DNA of 64,000 bases from Chitinophagales bacterium. GTDB lineage: Bacteria > Bacteroidota > Bacteroidia > Chitinophagales > Chitinophagaceae. The stretch covers positions 300,291 through 364,290 of the forward strand of contig JAFLBK010000003.1 of assembly GCA_017303335.1 (NCBI GenBank). The letters run 5' to 3'. Position numbers and translations under genes: made by a program. Every line of letters begins with the position of its first letter. Position 1 is the stretch's first letter. This document shows positions 26,232-35,278 of the stretch, piece after piece. The notes under the pieces were generated by a model, which saw nothing but the letters and a program-made list of their open reading frames with translations, did no database searches and was not told the origin of the DNA.

Positions 26232-27833
26232 TTACTGCCGCGATTCCATAATGACAAATTGCTGCTCAAGGGCCAGGGAGTTGGCATACAGTGATTCTAT
26301 GAAGGCTTTACCCCACCGGGCATAGTAAGGCATGAAATTATCAATCCGTTCCTGCAGGTTAGCATTCGGGAAAAGCTGTTGTTTCAGTTTATGCAATTGC
26401 CGTTGCTGCGCTTCGAATTTTCGCTTCTCCGCCCGCAGCATTTTTTTCTCCAGGACTTCCAGTTTGTCGTGCGCTCGTTTGTACAGCACTTCCGTATGGC
26501 GTTGCAGGGTTATATCAATCGCCGCCGCTGTTGAACCCAGTTGTTCATAGAATTGTTTCAGCGCTTCCAGCTCGTTGGAAAGTGTAAGCTGGTGCTTGCT
26601 GTCGCGTTTCACCAGCCTGTTCAGCAAGTCGGCTTCCGTTTTGAAAAGCTCCGGCACACCCAGTCCGAGTTTTCTCGCCAGCTCCTGCTGATTGGCATCT
26701 ACCACCATGAATGAATTGCGCAGAACGAGCACAGGGAAGGGTACATTCGTCGCTTCAAATACCTTCTTCAACTCCAGCCAGTAGGCGATCTCACCGCCGC
26801 CGCCGATAAAAGCGATATCGGGCAGGATCATTTCCTGGAATACGGGGCGGAGGATCACGTTCGGACTGAACCGTTCGGGATTGCGATTCAATTCCTCCAG
26901 TATTTCCGCTTCCGAAAAAGAATAGGATGAGTTGATAACCGTATAGCGATCTCCTTCCTTTTCGATGCGCTCCCGTATGTCGTCCCGCAGGTAGAACAGG
27001 TTGATATCGCGGCCGCCGGCCTGCACTTTATACGCCTGTGAAAAAGCCGCTACCGTTTCCGCCACCAATCCATGCGAAAAGCCTTCCTGCAGTTCCTTCC
27101 GGGTAACAGGCGCAAAAGCGGATTTGAGTTTGGGGTTATCGGGCAGCAATATCACCAGTCCGTATACGCCGAACAAAGCGTTTACCAACCGGAACGTAGC
27201 CTGTTCGATCGTGGCTCCTTCTGTATAACAGGCTTTCATGAGCCCGATGATCTCCCGGCCATGCGGAAGCACGGTGATCTCACCCGCGATCGCATCCAGC
27301 ATCCGCACAAGGGCCTTATCTACCTTCATTCTTCCCACAGCCCCGGTTTGCGTTGTTTGCCACGCGTGCTTTGTTCCATTTACATACACATGGCCCAGTT
27401 CGTCGAGGTCGGCATCTTCGCTGCCCATATAATATACAGGCACAAAATCATTTTCCGGGAATTCCCGCTTGAGTGATTCGGCCAGCCGGATGGCATGGAG
27501 GATCTTGTACAGGAAATACAGGTGGCCGGTAAAAATGTTTGGCTGGTGTGCCGTGGTGATCGTGAAGGTATTTTCAGACGCGAGAAGTTCAATATTCTTT
27601 TTGGTTCGATCCGATAGTTCTGCCCCGCTATAATTTTCTTTCAACGAGGAAACCAGCAAGGTCCTGTCGGTTGGGTACTTCCTGCGTTGCGCCATGGATG
27701 CCTTTATACCCGCCGTTGTAACCGGGTGGCAGTAAAAAGGCCGCAACGGCTCCTTGCCTTCCAGGTAATCCAGTATGATCGTTGAAAAAAAACCGGTCTG
27801 CTCGTAGGTAGTTCTCGTAGAAATAAAATCCAT
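26232..27833 (-). CDS. bshC: Bacillithiol biosynthesis cysteine-adding enzyme BshC
   Basis: A 533-residue BshC. Conserved segments include ITTAHQPNIFTGHLYFLYKILHAIRLAE (split as TTAHQPNIFTG and LYFLYKILHAI), FVPVYYMGSEDADLDEL and LPDIAFIGGGGEIAYWLELK. It also has the long C-terminal coiled coil (EVLEKKMLRAEKRKFEAQQ). BshC adds cysteine to glucosaminyl-malate, the last step of bacillithiol synthesis. The other steps (BshA, BshB) are not in this window. The gene is divergent from the cytochrome gene. Confidence 0.92.
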   Translation of the reverse strand: MDFISTRTTYEQTGFFSTIILDYLEGKEPLRPFYCHPVTTAGIKASMAQRRKYPTDRTLLVSSLKENYSGAELSDRTKKNIELLASENTFTITTAHQPNIFTGHLYFLYKILHAIRLAESLKREFPENDFVPVYYMGSEDADLDELGHVYVNGTKHAWQTTQTGAVGRMKVDKALVRMLDAIAGEITVLPHGREIIGLMKACYTEGATIEQATFRLVNALFGVYGLVILLPDNPKLKSAFAPVTRKELQEGFSHGLVAETVAAFSQAYKVQAGGRDINLFYLRDDIRERIEKEGDRYTVINSSYSFSEAEILEELNRNPERFSPNVILRPVFQEMILPDIAFIGGGGEIAYWLELKKVFEATNVPFPVLVLRNSFMVVDANQQELARKLGLGVPELFKTEADLLNRLVKRDSKHQLTLSNELEALKQFYEQLGSTAAAIDITLQRHTEVLYKRAHDKLEVLEKKMLRAEKRKFEAQQRQLHKLKQQLFPNANLQERIDNFMPYYARWGKAFIESLYANSLALEQQFVIMESRQ

Positions 27834-27864
27834 CTCGTTGGGTTTGCCTTGCTCGTTAAGGCAA

Positions 27865-27872
27865 CAAACTTA
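27865..27872 (-). promoter_or_regulatory. -7 promoter box of bshC
   Basis: On the minus strand TAAGTTTG matches TAnnTTTG and lies 31 bases before the bshC ATG. A TTTTG lies upstream but at a short spacing of 15 bases. Confidence 0.45.
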
Positions 27873-28015
27873 CAGCAATCCGGCACACAAAAAACCGGTG
27901 CCCTGTTAATTTCCATCCCGGGCCTGAGGATAACTGTTTGGAAACGGGCTTGCTTTTCTCATTTATTTTTCCATTTTTACCGGCCTGTACAGATTCATAA
28001 ACCAAAACAGCTATT

Positions 28016-28996
28016 ATGAACAGAAACACCTGTACCGGGGTTGTATCCCTGGTTCTCCTATTCAGCGCTTTCAGCTTTTTTTCGGCCTGCAACAATGAAG
28101 ACAAGAAAGATGGGGGATCTGCTCCCGCCAAATCCGATTCCACCGCACAGATGCTCGAACGGGGTAAATACCTGGCACACCATGTAAGCTTGTGCATGGA
28201 CTGTCATGGTCAACGCGATTTCAGCCAGTTTTCGGGCCCCATGAAAGAAGGTACCGAAGGTATCGGCGGCGATGTATTCGACATGCATGTGGGCGTTCCG
28301 GGTGTTGTGTATGCCAAGAATATCACACCCGATACGGTGAACGGGATCGGAAAATGGACCGATGAGGAGATCATACGTGCCATTACCCGCGGTATCAGCA
28401 GGAACGGCGACACGCTTTTCCCCCTGATGCCTTACCCGCATTACAACGGAATGAGCAAGGAGGATATTCTCAGCATCGTGGCCTATATCCGGACCCTTAA
28501 ACCCAGCTCCAATAAAGTACCCGATCGTAAGTTGATGATGCCGGCTTCCATGGCCTATCCGCCGTTGCGCAGTCCTTCGCTCGACAGCAATCAAAAGCCC
28601 GATGTTTCGGATATGGTAAAGTACGGCGCCTACATGTGGAACGCCGCCGCCTGCATGGATTGTCATACACCGATGGAGAACGGGCAGTTCATTTTAACCA
28701 AGCTGATGGCCGGCGGCCGCACCTTCGACCTGGGAACCTTCGTGGTAACCTCGGCTAATATTACCATGGACACGGCAACCGGTATCGGTAAATGGACCGA
28801 ACAGATGTTCCTCGACAAATTCAAAAACTACCGCGACAAGGCGGCCTATGCCTCCAATCCCGGGAAGAATAATTCGATCATGCCCTGGAGCATGTACGCC
28901 AACATGACCGATTTCGATATCAAAGCGATCTATCGTTTCCTGCAGACCTTGCCCGCCATAAATAATAAGATAGAAAAATACCCGGCCACTAAATAG
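28016..28996 (+). CDS. Di-haem cytochrome c lipoprotein
   Basis: A 326-residue lipoprotein: a signal peptide with the lipobox SFFSAC, then two cytochrome c modules. The haem sites are SLCMDCHGQ and AACMDCHTP, each CxxCH, with Met ligands likely in the FPLMPYPHYNGMS and SIMPWSMYANM regions. The two halves are internal repeats (GIGKWTDEEIIRAITRG against GIGKWTEQMFLDKF). It is an electron carrier on the outer face of a membrane; the redox partner is not nearby. A strong terminator follows. Confidence 0.9.
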   Translation: MNRNTCTGVVSLVLLFSAFSFFSACNNEDKKDGGSAPAKSDSTAQMLERGKYLAHHVSLCMDCHGQRDFSQFSGPMKEGTEGIGGDVFDMHVGVPGVVYAKNITPDTVNGIGKWTDEEIIRAITRGISRNGDTLFPLMPYPHYNGMSKEDILSIVAYIRTLKPSSNKVPDRKLMMPASMAYPPLRSPSLDSNQKPDVSDMVKYGAYMWNAAACMDCHTPMENGQFILTKLMAGGRTFDLGTFVVTSANITMDTATGIGKWTEQMFLDKFKNYRDKAAYASNPGKNNSIMPWSMYANMTDFDIKAIYRFLQTLPAINNKIEKYPATK

Positions 28997-29011
28997 GTTA
29001 TATGGTCAACT

Positions 29012-29045
29012 AAAAACGTCCTTGCAAAACAAGGACGTTTTTTTA
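29012..29045. terminator. Bidirectional terminator between cytochrome and rimO
   Basis: AAAAACGTCCTTG pairs with CAAGGACGTTTTT around a CAAAA loop, a 13-bp perfect stem with T runs on both strands. It serves two convergent genes. Confidence 0.9.
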
Positions 29046-30353
29046 TTCAACCACTTCGCCCTCGATATCGTAATCGTACGCTTTGGTGATCTTCACCTGA
29101 ACAAATTCGCCGATGGGCAGTTTCTTTTTGGATTGAACGATCACTTCATTATCCACTTCCACACTATCGAATTCGGTACGCCCGAGGTAGCGACCGGCCT
29201 CTTTTTTATCGATCAGCACCTTGAAGGTCTGCCCGATCTTTTCCATATTCTTTTCCAGGCTGATCTCCTGCTGCACTTCCATGATCTCCTGCGCCCGCTC
29301 CTCTTTCTCTTCAGCCGGTACATCGTCGTTGAGGCCGTAAGCGCTGGTGCCTTCTTCGTGGCTATAGGTAAAGATGCCTACCCGGTCGAAGCGCATGCGC
29401 TGCAGGAAGCCTTTCAATTCTTCCACATCATCCCTTGTCTCTCCCGGGAACCCGGCGATCAACGTGGTACGCAGGCAGATACCCGGAATACGATTGCGGA
29501 TCTCACCCACCAGGTCTTCCATTTCTTCCCGCGTGATCTGCCGCTTCATCGCGTTGAGCATATTATTGGCGGCATGCTGCAGGGGCATATCCAGGTAATT
29601 GCAGATGTTTTCCCTTTCTTTCATCGCGTCGATGATCCCGAGCGGGAATTTGGAGGGATAGGCATAATGCAGGCGTATCCATTCCAGTCCTTTCACATCG
29701 GCCAATGCATGCAGGAGTTTGGGCAACTCCCGGCTTTTATAGATATCCAGTCCGTAATAGGTTAATTCCTGCGCTATCAGCATCACTTCCTTCACGCCGC
29801 GATCGACCAGCCGCTTCGCCTCATCCACCAGCGATTCGATCTGCCGGCTTACGTGTGCGCCCCGCATCAGCGGAATGGCGCAAAAAGAGCAGGTACGGTT
29901 GCATCCCTCGCTGATCTTCATGTACGCATAATGCTGCGGCGTGTAAAGCAACCGTTCGCCGATAAGATCGTTCTTATAATCGGCCTCAAATGTTTTGAGG
30001 ATATTCGGCAGTTCCATGGTACCAAAGTAGGCATCCACTTCAGGGATCTCTTCTTCCAGGTTGTTCTTGTATCGCTCGCTCAGGCAACCCGTCACGTATA
30101 CCTTATCCAGTTTACCCCGGCGCTTCAGTTCCACCTGGTCGAGGATCGTATTGATGCTCTCTTCCTTCGCCTTCTCGATAAATCCACAGGTATTCACGAT
30201 CACGATATTGTGATCTTTTTTAGCGTTCTCATGCACCACATCAATATCGTTGGCCCGGAGCTGCCCGCTCAGCACCTCGCTGTCGACCATATTCTTGCTG
30301 CAGCCGAGCGTGATGATGTTTACCTTATCCTTTTTATGTGTTCTTGCTTTCAT
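29043..30353 (-). CDS. rimO: Ribosomal protein S12 methylthiotransferase RimO
   Basis: A 436-residue radical-SAM methylthiotransferase for the conserved Asp of S12. Motifs: ITLGCSKNMVDSE, VNTCGFIEKAKEES, the radical SAM site SEGCNRTCSFCAIPLMRG, and a C-terminal TRAM domain. The GCSKN and IPLMRG motifs mark it as RimO rather than MiaB. The start at 30353 (MKARTHKKD) is placed just before the first domain; the open frame upstream carries no RimO sequence. The -7 box ends only seven bases before this ATG. Confidence 0.93.
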   Translation of the reverse strand: MKARTHKKDKVNIITLGCSKNMVDSEVLSGQLRANDIDVVHENAKKDHNIVIVNTCGFIEKAKEESINTILDQVELKRRGKLDKVYVTGCLSERYKNNLEEEIPEVDAYFGTMELPNILKTFEADYKNDLIGERLLYTPQHYAYMKISEGCNRTCSFCAIPLMRGAHVSRQIESLVDEAKRLVDRGVKEVMLIAQELTYYGLDIYKSRELPKLLHALADVKGLEWIRLHYAYPSKFPLGIIDAMKERENICNYLDMPLQHAANNMLNAMKRQITREEMEDLVGEIRNRIPGICLRTTLIAGFPGETRDDVEELKGFLQRMRFDRVGIFTYSHEEGTSAYGLNDDVPAEEKEERAQEIMEVQQEISLEKNMEKIGQTFKVLIDKKEAGRYLGRTEFDSVEVDNEVIVQSKKKLPIGEFVQVKITKAYDYDIEGEVVE

Positions 30354-30359
30354 GAGCCG

Positions 30360-30367
30360 CAAAGGTA
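30360..30367 (-). promoter_or_regulatory. -7 promoter box of rimO, very close to the start codon
   Basis: TACCTTTG on the minus strand, followed by C, matches TAnnTTTG. Transcription would begin at or within a base or two of the rimO ATG at 30353, so a leaderless mRNA is possible. Confidence 0.45.
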
Positions 30368-30455
30368 AGCCTTTGCCGGTGCAGTTATTCTCCCGGTAAA
30401 AATATCGGTCCTTCCCTGTGATTTTTTGTACCGGTGTGCGACTAATAAAGAAATA

Positions 30456-30983
30456 ATGAGTTATTTCGGAACGATGGATCGGCAAAAAAACAGTGATGAA
30501 TTTACCCGGCAGCTGGAAACGCATAAGCTGATCATTTATAAAATCTGCCATGCGTACTGCAGCAACCCGCACGACCGCGACGACCTGGCCCAGGAGATCA
30601 CATACCAGTTATGGCGTTCGTACGGGCAATTCAGCGGGCAGTCGCTTTTCTCCACCTGGATGTACCGGGTGGCACTGAACGTAGCCATTACGTTTTACCG
30701 CAAAGCAAAGGCAGGCGATTCCGTAATCCAATTGTCGGAACCGGACCCGGAGACGGAATACAAACCAGACGACAACGCGGAACTGGAAGCGGACATCAAT
30801 ACCCTCCGGCAATTCATCAGCGAACTGAAGGAACTCGACAAAGCCCTGATGATCCTGTACCTCGAAGAACGTTCGCACGCGGAGATCGCCGAGATACTGG
30901 GCATTACCGAAACCAATACCGCCACCCGCATCAGCCGGGTGAAGGACAAACTGAAACAACGATTTTCACAACTAAAAAAGTAA
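30456..30983 (+). CDS. ECF-type RNA polymerase sigma factor
   Basis: A 175-residue sigma-70 family factor. Region 2 is IIYKICHAYCSNPHDRDDLAQEITYQLWRSY followed by FSTWMYRVALNVAITFYRK. Region 4 is LDKALMILYLEERSHAEIAEILGITETNTATRISRVKDKL. The ATG at 30456 was chosen; 30474 (MDRQKN) is possible. The next gene starts four bases downstream and encodes a membrane protein, the usual layout for a sigma factor held by a membrane partner, although that partner lacks a recognisable anti-sigma motif. Confidence 0.88.
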   Translation: MSYFGTMDRQKNSDEFTRQLETHKLIIYKICHAYCSNPHDRDDLAQEITYQLWRSYGQFSGQSLFSTWMYRVALNVAITFYRKAKAGDSVIQLSEPDPETEYKPDDNAELEADINTLRQFISELKELDKALMILYLEERSHAEIAEILGITETNTATRISRVKDKLKQRFSQLKK

Positions 30984-30987
30984 AGCC

Positions 30988-31632
30988 ATGGAAGACACCA
31001 CATTGATCAATCTCTGGAAGCAGCAGGATGAAAAACTACAAAAGAACATGCAGTTGAATCTTTTCCTGCTCGAATCCCTGCAAAAAGAAAAAGCAGCCGC
31101 CCGGCTCAATAGCCTTGCCCGTTTCAAGGGCTGGGCTGTTTTCCTCGGCATCGCCTGGATACTGTTCCTCGGGCTGCTGCTTTATGGGAACCGGTTCAGC
31201 AATCCTTACTTCAGCATTTCGGTTAGCGCCATCCTTGTATTCAACATAGCGGCTGTTGTCGTTTACATCAAACACATCTCCCTGATCCGCCAGCTCGATT
31301 ACAGCCAGAACATTGTGGCCACACAGAACAAACTGGCCCGGCTGCAGGCATCCACCTTCAACCTCCGCTTCCTGGTATTACAGGCCCCTTTTTACTGTAC
31401 CTGGTTCTGGAGCACGGACATGATCAACGCAAATCCCGCCTTATTCTGGAGTGTTTCGGTACCCATCGCCCTGTTGTTTACCATACTTGCCGCTGTACTT
31501 TATCGAAACCTTACCCTGGAAAATATGCATAAGAAATGGGTTCGGGCTCTGATCAACAGCACACCCGAGCATACTTCGGTATTCAAAGCGATTGATTTCC
31601 TGAAACAGATCGAAGAGTTCAAAAAAGGATAA
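30988..31632 (+). CDS. Membrane protein coupled to the ECF sigma factor gene
   Basis: A 214-residue protein. The N-terminal cytoplasmic part (LINLWKQQDEKLQKNMQLNLFLLESLQKEKAA, in pieces) is followed by four hydrophobic helices (FLGIAWILFLGLLLYG, ISVSAILVFNIAAVVVYI, FLVLQAPFYCTWFW and VSVPIALLFTILAAVLY). No zinc-binding HxxxCxxC anti-sigma motif is present. Position argues for an anti-sigma or sensor partner of the upstream factor, but no direct motif shows this. Confidence 0.7.
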   Translation: MEDTTLINLWKQQDEKLQKNMQLNLFLLESLQKEKAAARLNSLARFKGWAVFLGIAWILFLGLLLYGNRFSNPYFSISVSAILVFNIAAVVVYIKHISLIRQLDYSQNIVATQNKLARLQASTFNLRFLVLQAPFYCTWFWSTDMINANPALFWSVSVPIALLFTILAAVLYRNLTLENMHKKWVRALINSTPEHTSVFKAIDFLKQIEEFKKG

Positions 31633-31728
31633 AAAGCCAGAACAGCATTGCCCCGGAGGTCAATCTTTTTTCTTGCTCAGGATGAAGCAATTAGATCAGG
31701 AAACCGGATTATTTTATCTTTTTCTTAA

Positions 31729-31769
31729 AAATATTTATTGTTTTTCAATAAATATTTATCATCTTTGCC
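31729..31769 (+). promoter_or_regulatory. Promoter with palindromic operator before the DUF2975/HTH pair
   Basis: AAATATTTATTG (31729-31740) and CAATAAATATTT (31746-31757) form a perfect 12-bp inverted repeat with a 5-base loop. The TTG that ends the left arm is 21 bases from CATCTTTG (31762-31769), a good -7 match, so it can serve as the -33 element. A protein bound to the palindrome would cover the promoter. The HTH protein encoded two genes down is the natural candidate. Confidence 0.6.
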
Positions 31770-31791
31770 TCTCAAACAGAAAACAAGCAAC

Positions 31792-32322
31792 ATGAAAAGC
31801 AATTCAAAAACTGAAACGATCCTGGTTGTAATGAATGTGATTGCCTGGATCACTTTCATCGGGCTGATGATCGAAGCCGGGGCCATACTGGTATCCTACG
31901 GGGTTAGTATTGCCAATCCAAAAGGAGCAATGAATCTCTACAAAGGACTTGATTGGTTTAATCTCAGGCAATATGATTTCTGGCATTACACGGGAATTGT
32001 TTCGATGAAAGCCGCCATCCTTTGCGTGGAAGCTTACACCGCCTTCCTGGTGATCAAAGTACTGTCCACCATCAAACTGACAAGTCCCTTTACCATGGAA
32101 GTGGCCAAACGGCTGGAAAATATTGCCTATACATTGTTTTTGGCCTGGGTGGCAGTGATGTTGTACAATGGCCAGTTGCGATGGCTTTCCAAAGAAGTAA
32201 CCGGGATCGAAGCAAACCGTCTTTCAACGGATTTCATTTTCTATGCGGGACTTGTATTCATCATCTCACAGGTATTCAAAAGAGGAGTGGAAATCCAGGC
32301 TGAGAACGAATTAACCGTATAA
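31792..32322 (+). CDS. DUF2975 membrane protein
   Basis: A 176-residue protein with four membrane helices (TILVVMNVIAWITFIGLMIEAGAI, SMKAAILCVEAYTAFLVIKVL, IAYTLFLAWVAVMLYNG and FIFYAGLVFIISQVF) and the FTMEVAKRLENIA loop typical of DUF2975. Members usually sit beside a small YozG-like HTH regulator, as here two bases downstream. The start was set at 31792, after the promoter, rather than at an upstream ATG inside the -7 region. Function unknown. Confidence 0.82.
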   Translation: MKSNSKTETILVVMNVIAWITFIGLMIEAGAILVSYGVSIANPKGAMNLYKGLDWFNLRQYDFWHYTGIVSMKAAILCVEAYTAFLVIKVLSTIKLTSPFTMEVAKRLENIAYTLFLAWVAVMLYNGQLRWLSKEVTGIEANRLSTDFIFYAGLVFIISQVFKRGVEIQAENELTV

Positions 32323-32324
32323 CC

Positions 32325-32546
32325 ATGCCCATTATAGTAAACCTGGATGTGATGATGGCCAAACGGAAAATGTCGTTGAATGAGCTTTCCGAAAAAGTGA
32401 ACCTTACCCTTGCCAACCTTTCGATCCTGAAAACAGGGAAAGCCAAAGCGGTACGGTTCAGTACACTGGAAGCCATCTGCAAGGCCCTGAACTGCCAGCC
32501 CGGCGACATCCTCGAATTTGCAGAAGAGGGCAACAACCCGGTCTGA
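32325..32546 (+). CDS. Small XRE/YozG-like helix-turn-helix regulator
   Basis: A 73-residue DNA-binding protein that is almost entirely one helix-turn-helix (KMSLNELSEKVNLTLANLSILKTGKAKAVRFSTLEAICKAL, in pieces) with the CQPGDILEFAEE end typical of YozG-like proteins. It follows the DUF2975 gene by two bases. Autoregulation at the palindrome at 31729-31757 is inferred. Confidence 0.88.
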   Translation: MPIIVNLDVMMAKRKMSLNELSEKVNLTLANLSILKTGKAKAVRFSTLEAICKALNCQPGDILEFAEEGNNPV

Positions 32547-32656
32547 GTACCTGCAGACGCCATTCCCTACATCAAACCAGCTAGTAAAAGGTACCATTCA
32601 TCCTTCAAAAAACCCAGTTCATAGATTGTGACATTCCGCCAACAATCGCGACTGGC

Positions 32657-32664
32657 TAAATTTG
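32657..32664 (+). promoter_or_regulatory. -7 promoter box before the second outer-membrane receptor
   Basis: TAAATTTG followed by C matches TAnnTTTG and ends 35 bases before the ATG at 32700. A TTG upstream lies too far away to be a sure -33 element. Confidence 0.5.
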
Positions 32665-32699
32665 CGGCGGAAATTCAACCATTATAACAAGAATAAGCC

Positions 32700-35150
32700 A
32701 TGAAACAAACGCTACTGCTACTCGTGTCTCTGATCATTCTTTCAGCCACACATGCCCAAACCACCACCAAGGTTTCGGGATCCATTAAAGATAATACGGG
32801 CAAAGCGCTGAGCAACGCCACCATCATGCTGTACGCGGCCAAGGACTCGGCATTGAAGAAGACGGCCGTATCCGACAGCAAGGGTAATTATGAAATGCTG
32901 GCCATCAAGCCGGGCAGGTACTTTGTATCCAGCACCGTGGTGAATATGCAGAAAACAAACTCTGCCGTTTTCGAAGTGAAGGAAAACGAAACGACCACCG
33001 TAGCCGACCTGGTTACACAACCGGCTGCCAAAAGCCTCGACGCCGTAACGGTGAGCAGCAAGAAACCCATGGTGGAAGTAAAAGCCGACAAGACCGTTCT
33101 GAATGTGGAAGGAACCATCAACGCGGTGGGGAACGATGGCCTGGAATTATTACGTAAATCACCCGGTGTGATCGTTGACAAGGATGATAACCTGAGCCTG
33201 GCCGGCAAAACCGGCGTTCGGGTATACATCGACGGGAAGCCGAGCCCGCTGACAGGTTCCGACCTGGCCAACTACCTCAAATCGCTGCAATCGGCGCAGA
33301 TCGAAGCGATCGAGATCATTACGAACCCATCCGCCAAATACGAAGCGGCCGGTAACGCAGGTATCATCAACATCAAACTGAAGAAGAATCTCACGATCGG
33401 CACAAACGGATCTGTGAACGCGGGTTACAACATCGGCATCTATGCCAAATACAATGCAGGGATCTCCCTGAATCACCGGAATACCAAGGTGAACATTTTT
33501 GGCAATTACAACTTCAACGAGAATAAGAATGAATTTAACATCAAATCGTACCGCACCGCTCCCGACAGTTCATTTGACCAGAAAAACAAGATCATCAACC
33601 ACAACAAGGGATCGCATAATTTCAAGGCGGGTATGGACTATTTCATCAACAAGAAAAGCACGATCGGTGTGGTGGTGAATGGCAATATTTCAGATACCCG
33701 GGCATACACTGAAGGGCCGATGCAGATACTCTATACGCCAACCGGGGTTGTTGACCGCAGCGTTTTTGCGACGGGCGATAACAAGATGAAACGGTCGAAT
33801 GTCAATTTCAATGCGAATTACCGTTACGCCGTTACCGGTGGCAGTGAACTGAATATCGACGTGGATTACGGCTTTTTTAACCTTCGCAACAACCAGTTTC
33901 AGCCCAATGATTACTACAATGGGAATGGCTCGGTGAAATTGTACAGCAGTTCCAACACCATGCTGTCGCCTACCGATATCAGGATCTATTCGTTGAAAGT
34001 GGATTACGAGCAGAACTTCTTCAAAGGAAGACTTGGCTATGGTGGTAAGATCGGCTTTGTAAATACCGATAACAATTTCAACCGTACCAGCGTAGAAGGT
34101 TCGAAAGTAACCGGGGAAAGCAATCTTTTCAGCTACGATGAGAACATCAATGCCGCCTATGTGAACTACAACCGCGGTTTCAAAGGATTTATGATCCAGG
34201 CTGGTGTACGTGTGGAAAATACCAATTCCAAAGGACGCTCAACCGGCATTATCAACAACGGTTCCAACAGCCAGTTCGATTCGTCGATCAAACGCAGTTA
34301 TGTAGACCTGTTCCCGAGCTTTGCGGTAACATTCAACAAGAATCCGATGAGTCAATGGGGACTTACCTACAGCCGCCGTATTGATCGCCCGGCCTACCAG
34401 GACCTCAACCCATTCGAATTCCGTTTGAATGATTACACCTACATGAAAGGTAATACACAACTCACTCCCCAATACACCAACAGCTACGGTATCACCCATA
34501 CCTATAGGTATAAACTCAATACCCGGCTTAACTACAGTCGTGTAAAGGATATATTCACACAGGTGCCCGACATTTCCGGCTCGAAGAGCCTGCTCACCAA
34601 AAAGAACATGGCAACCCAGGATGTGATCAGCCTGAACATCAGCTATCCGTTCCAATACAAGTGGTATAGTTTCTTCAGTAACATCAACGGATCCTGGTCG
34701 AAGTACAGGGCGGATTTCGGAGGTGGTTCCAGGGTGGTAAACCAGGAAGTATACACCTTAAGCGCCTTCATGCAGAACAGTTTCAAACTGGGTAAAGGAT
34801 TTACCGCTGAACTGAGCGGATTCTACAACTCGCCATCAATCTGGCAGGGCTTCTTCAGGAGCAAGGCCATTTACAGCATCGATGCGGGTATTCAAAAAAC
34901 AGTTTTCAAAGGAAAAGGTACCCTGAAAGTAGCTGTGGGTGATGTTTTCAACACCTTGAAGTTCAGGGGTGAATCGGATTTCAGCGGACAGCAAAGTACG
35001 TTCTATGGCAAACCGGAAAGCCGCCAGTTCAAAATGAGCTTCAACATGCGCTTCGGTCGTACACAGATCAAGGCAGCACGTCAGCGGAAATCAGGTATCG
35101 AGGATGAGAACAAGCGTACCGAGAGCAGCGGAGGTATGGGCGGTAACTAA
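32700..35150 (+). CDS. Outer-membrane beta-barrel receptor (OMP_b-brl_3 type)
   Basis: An 816-residue protein with a signal peptide (MKQTLLLLVSLIILSATHAQ). A CarboxypepD_reg domain (VSGSIKDNTGKALSNATIML) is followed by a plug domain (LLRKSPGVIVDKDDNLSLAG, then IEAIEIITNPSAKYEAAGNAGIIN) and a beta-barrel ending in RQFKMSFNMRFG with a charged tail. It is a paralogue in layout of the receptor at 10339-12759. There is no SusD partner or enzyme gene nearby, so the ligand is unknown. It has its own promoter. Confidence 0.87.
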   Translation: MKQTLLLLVSLIILSATHAQTTTKVSGSIKDNTGKALSNATIMLYAAKDSALKKTAVSDSKGNYEMLAIKPGRYFVSSTVVNMQKTNSAVFEVKENETTTVADLVTQPAAKSLDAVTVSSKKPMVEVKADKTVLNVEGTINAVGNDGLELLRKSPGVIVDKDDNLSLAGKTGVRVYIDGKPSPLTGSDLANYLKSLQSAQIEAIEIITNPSAKYEAAGNAGIINIKLKKNLTIGTNGSVNAGYNIGIYAKYNAGISLNHRNTKVNIFGNYNFNENKNEFNIKSYRTAPDSSFDQKNKIINHNKGSHNFKAGMDYFINKKSTIGVVVNGNISDTRAYTEGPMQILYTPTGVVDRSVFATGDNKMKRSNVNFNANYRYAVTGGSELNIDVDYGFFNLRNNQFQPNDYYNGNGSVKLYSSSNTMLSPTDIRIYSLKVDYEQNFFKGRLGYGGKIGFVNTDNNFNRTSVEGSKVTGESNLFSYDENINAAYVNYNRGFKGFMIQAGVRVENTNSKGRSTGIINNGSNSQFDSSIKRSYVDLFPSFAVTFNKNPMSQWGLTYSRRIDRPAYQDLNPFEFRLNDYTYMKGNTQLTPQYTNSYGITHTYRYKLNTRLNYSRVKDIFTQVPDISGSKSLLTKKNMATQDVISLNISYPFQYKWYSFFSNINGSWSKYRADFGGGSRVVNQEVYTLSAFMQNSFKLGKGFTAELSGFYNSPSIWQGFFRSKAIYSIDAGIQKTVFKGKGTLKVAVGDVFNTLKFRGESDFSGQQSTFYGKPESRQFKMSFNMRFGRTQIKAARQRKSGIEDENKRTESSGGMGGN

Positions 35151-35278
35151 TCGCCCTGCCGGGATGAAGGAGATTTGTCACAGCAATGTCAATAACCTGT
35201 TGATAATCACAGGTTCTTTTAACGCTCCTTTAACTGGCTTTTGTAGATGCGTTAACAGCGAAACGTGCTAAACCATCT

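Noticed and set aside
27834..28015. A search for tRNA-like folds in this and the other larger spacers
   Set aside because: No cloverleaf with a TTC-type T-loop was found by eye in any spacer. A covariance-model scan would be needed to be certain.
30354..30572. N-terminal extension of 73 residues for RimO
   Set aside because: It overlaps the start of the divergent sigma factor gene and carries no methylthiotransferase sequence; the family starts at MKARTHKKD.
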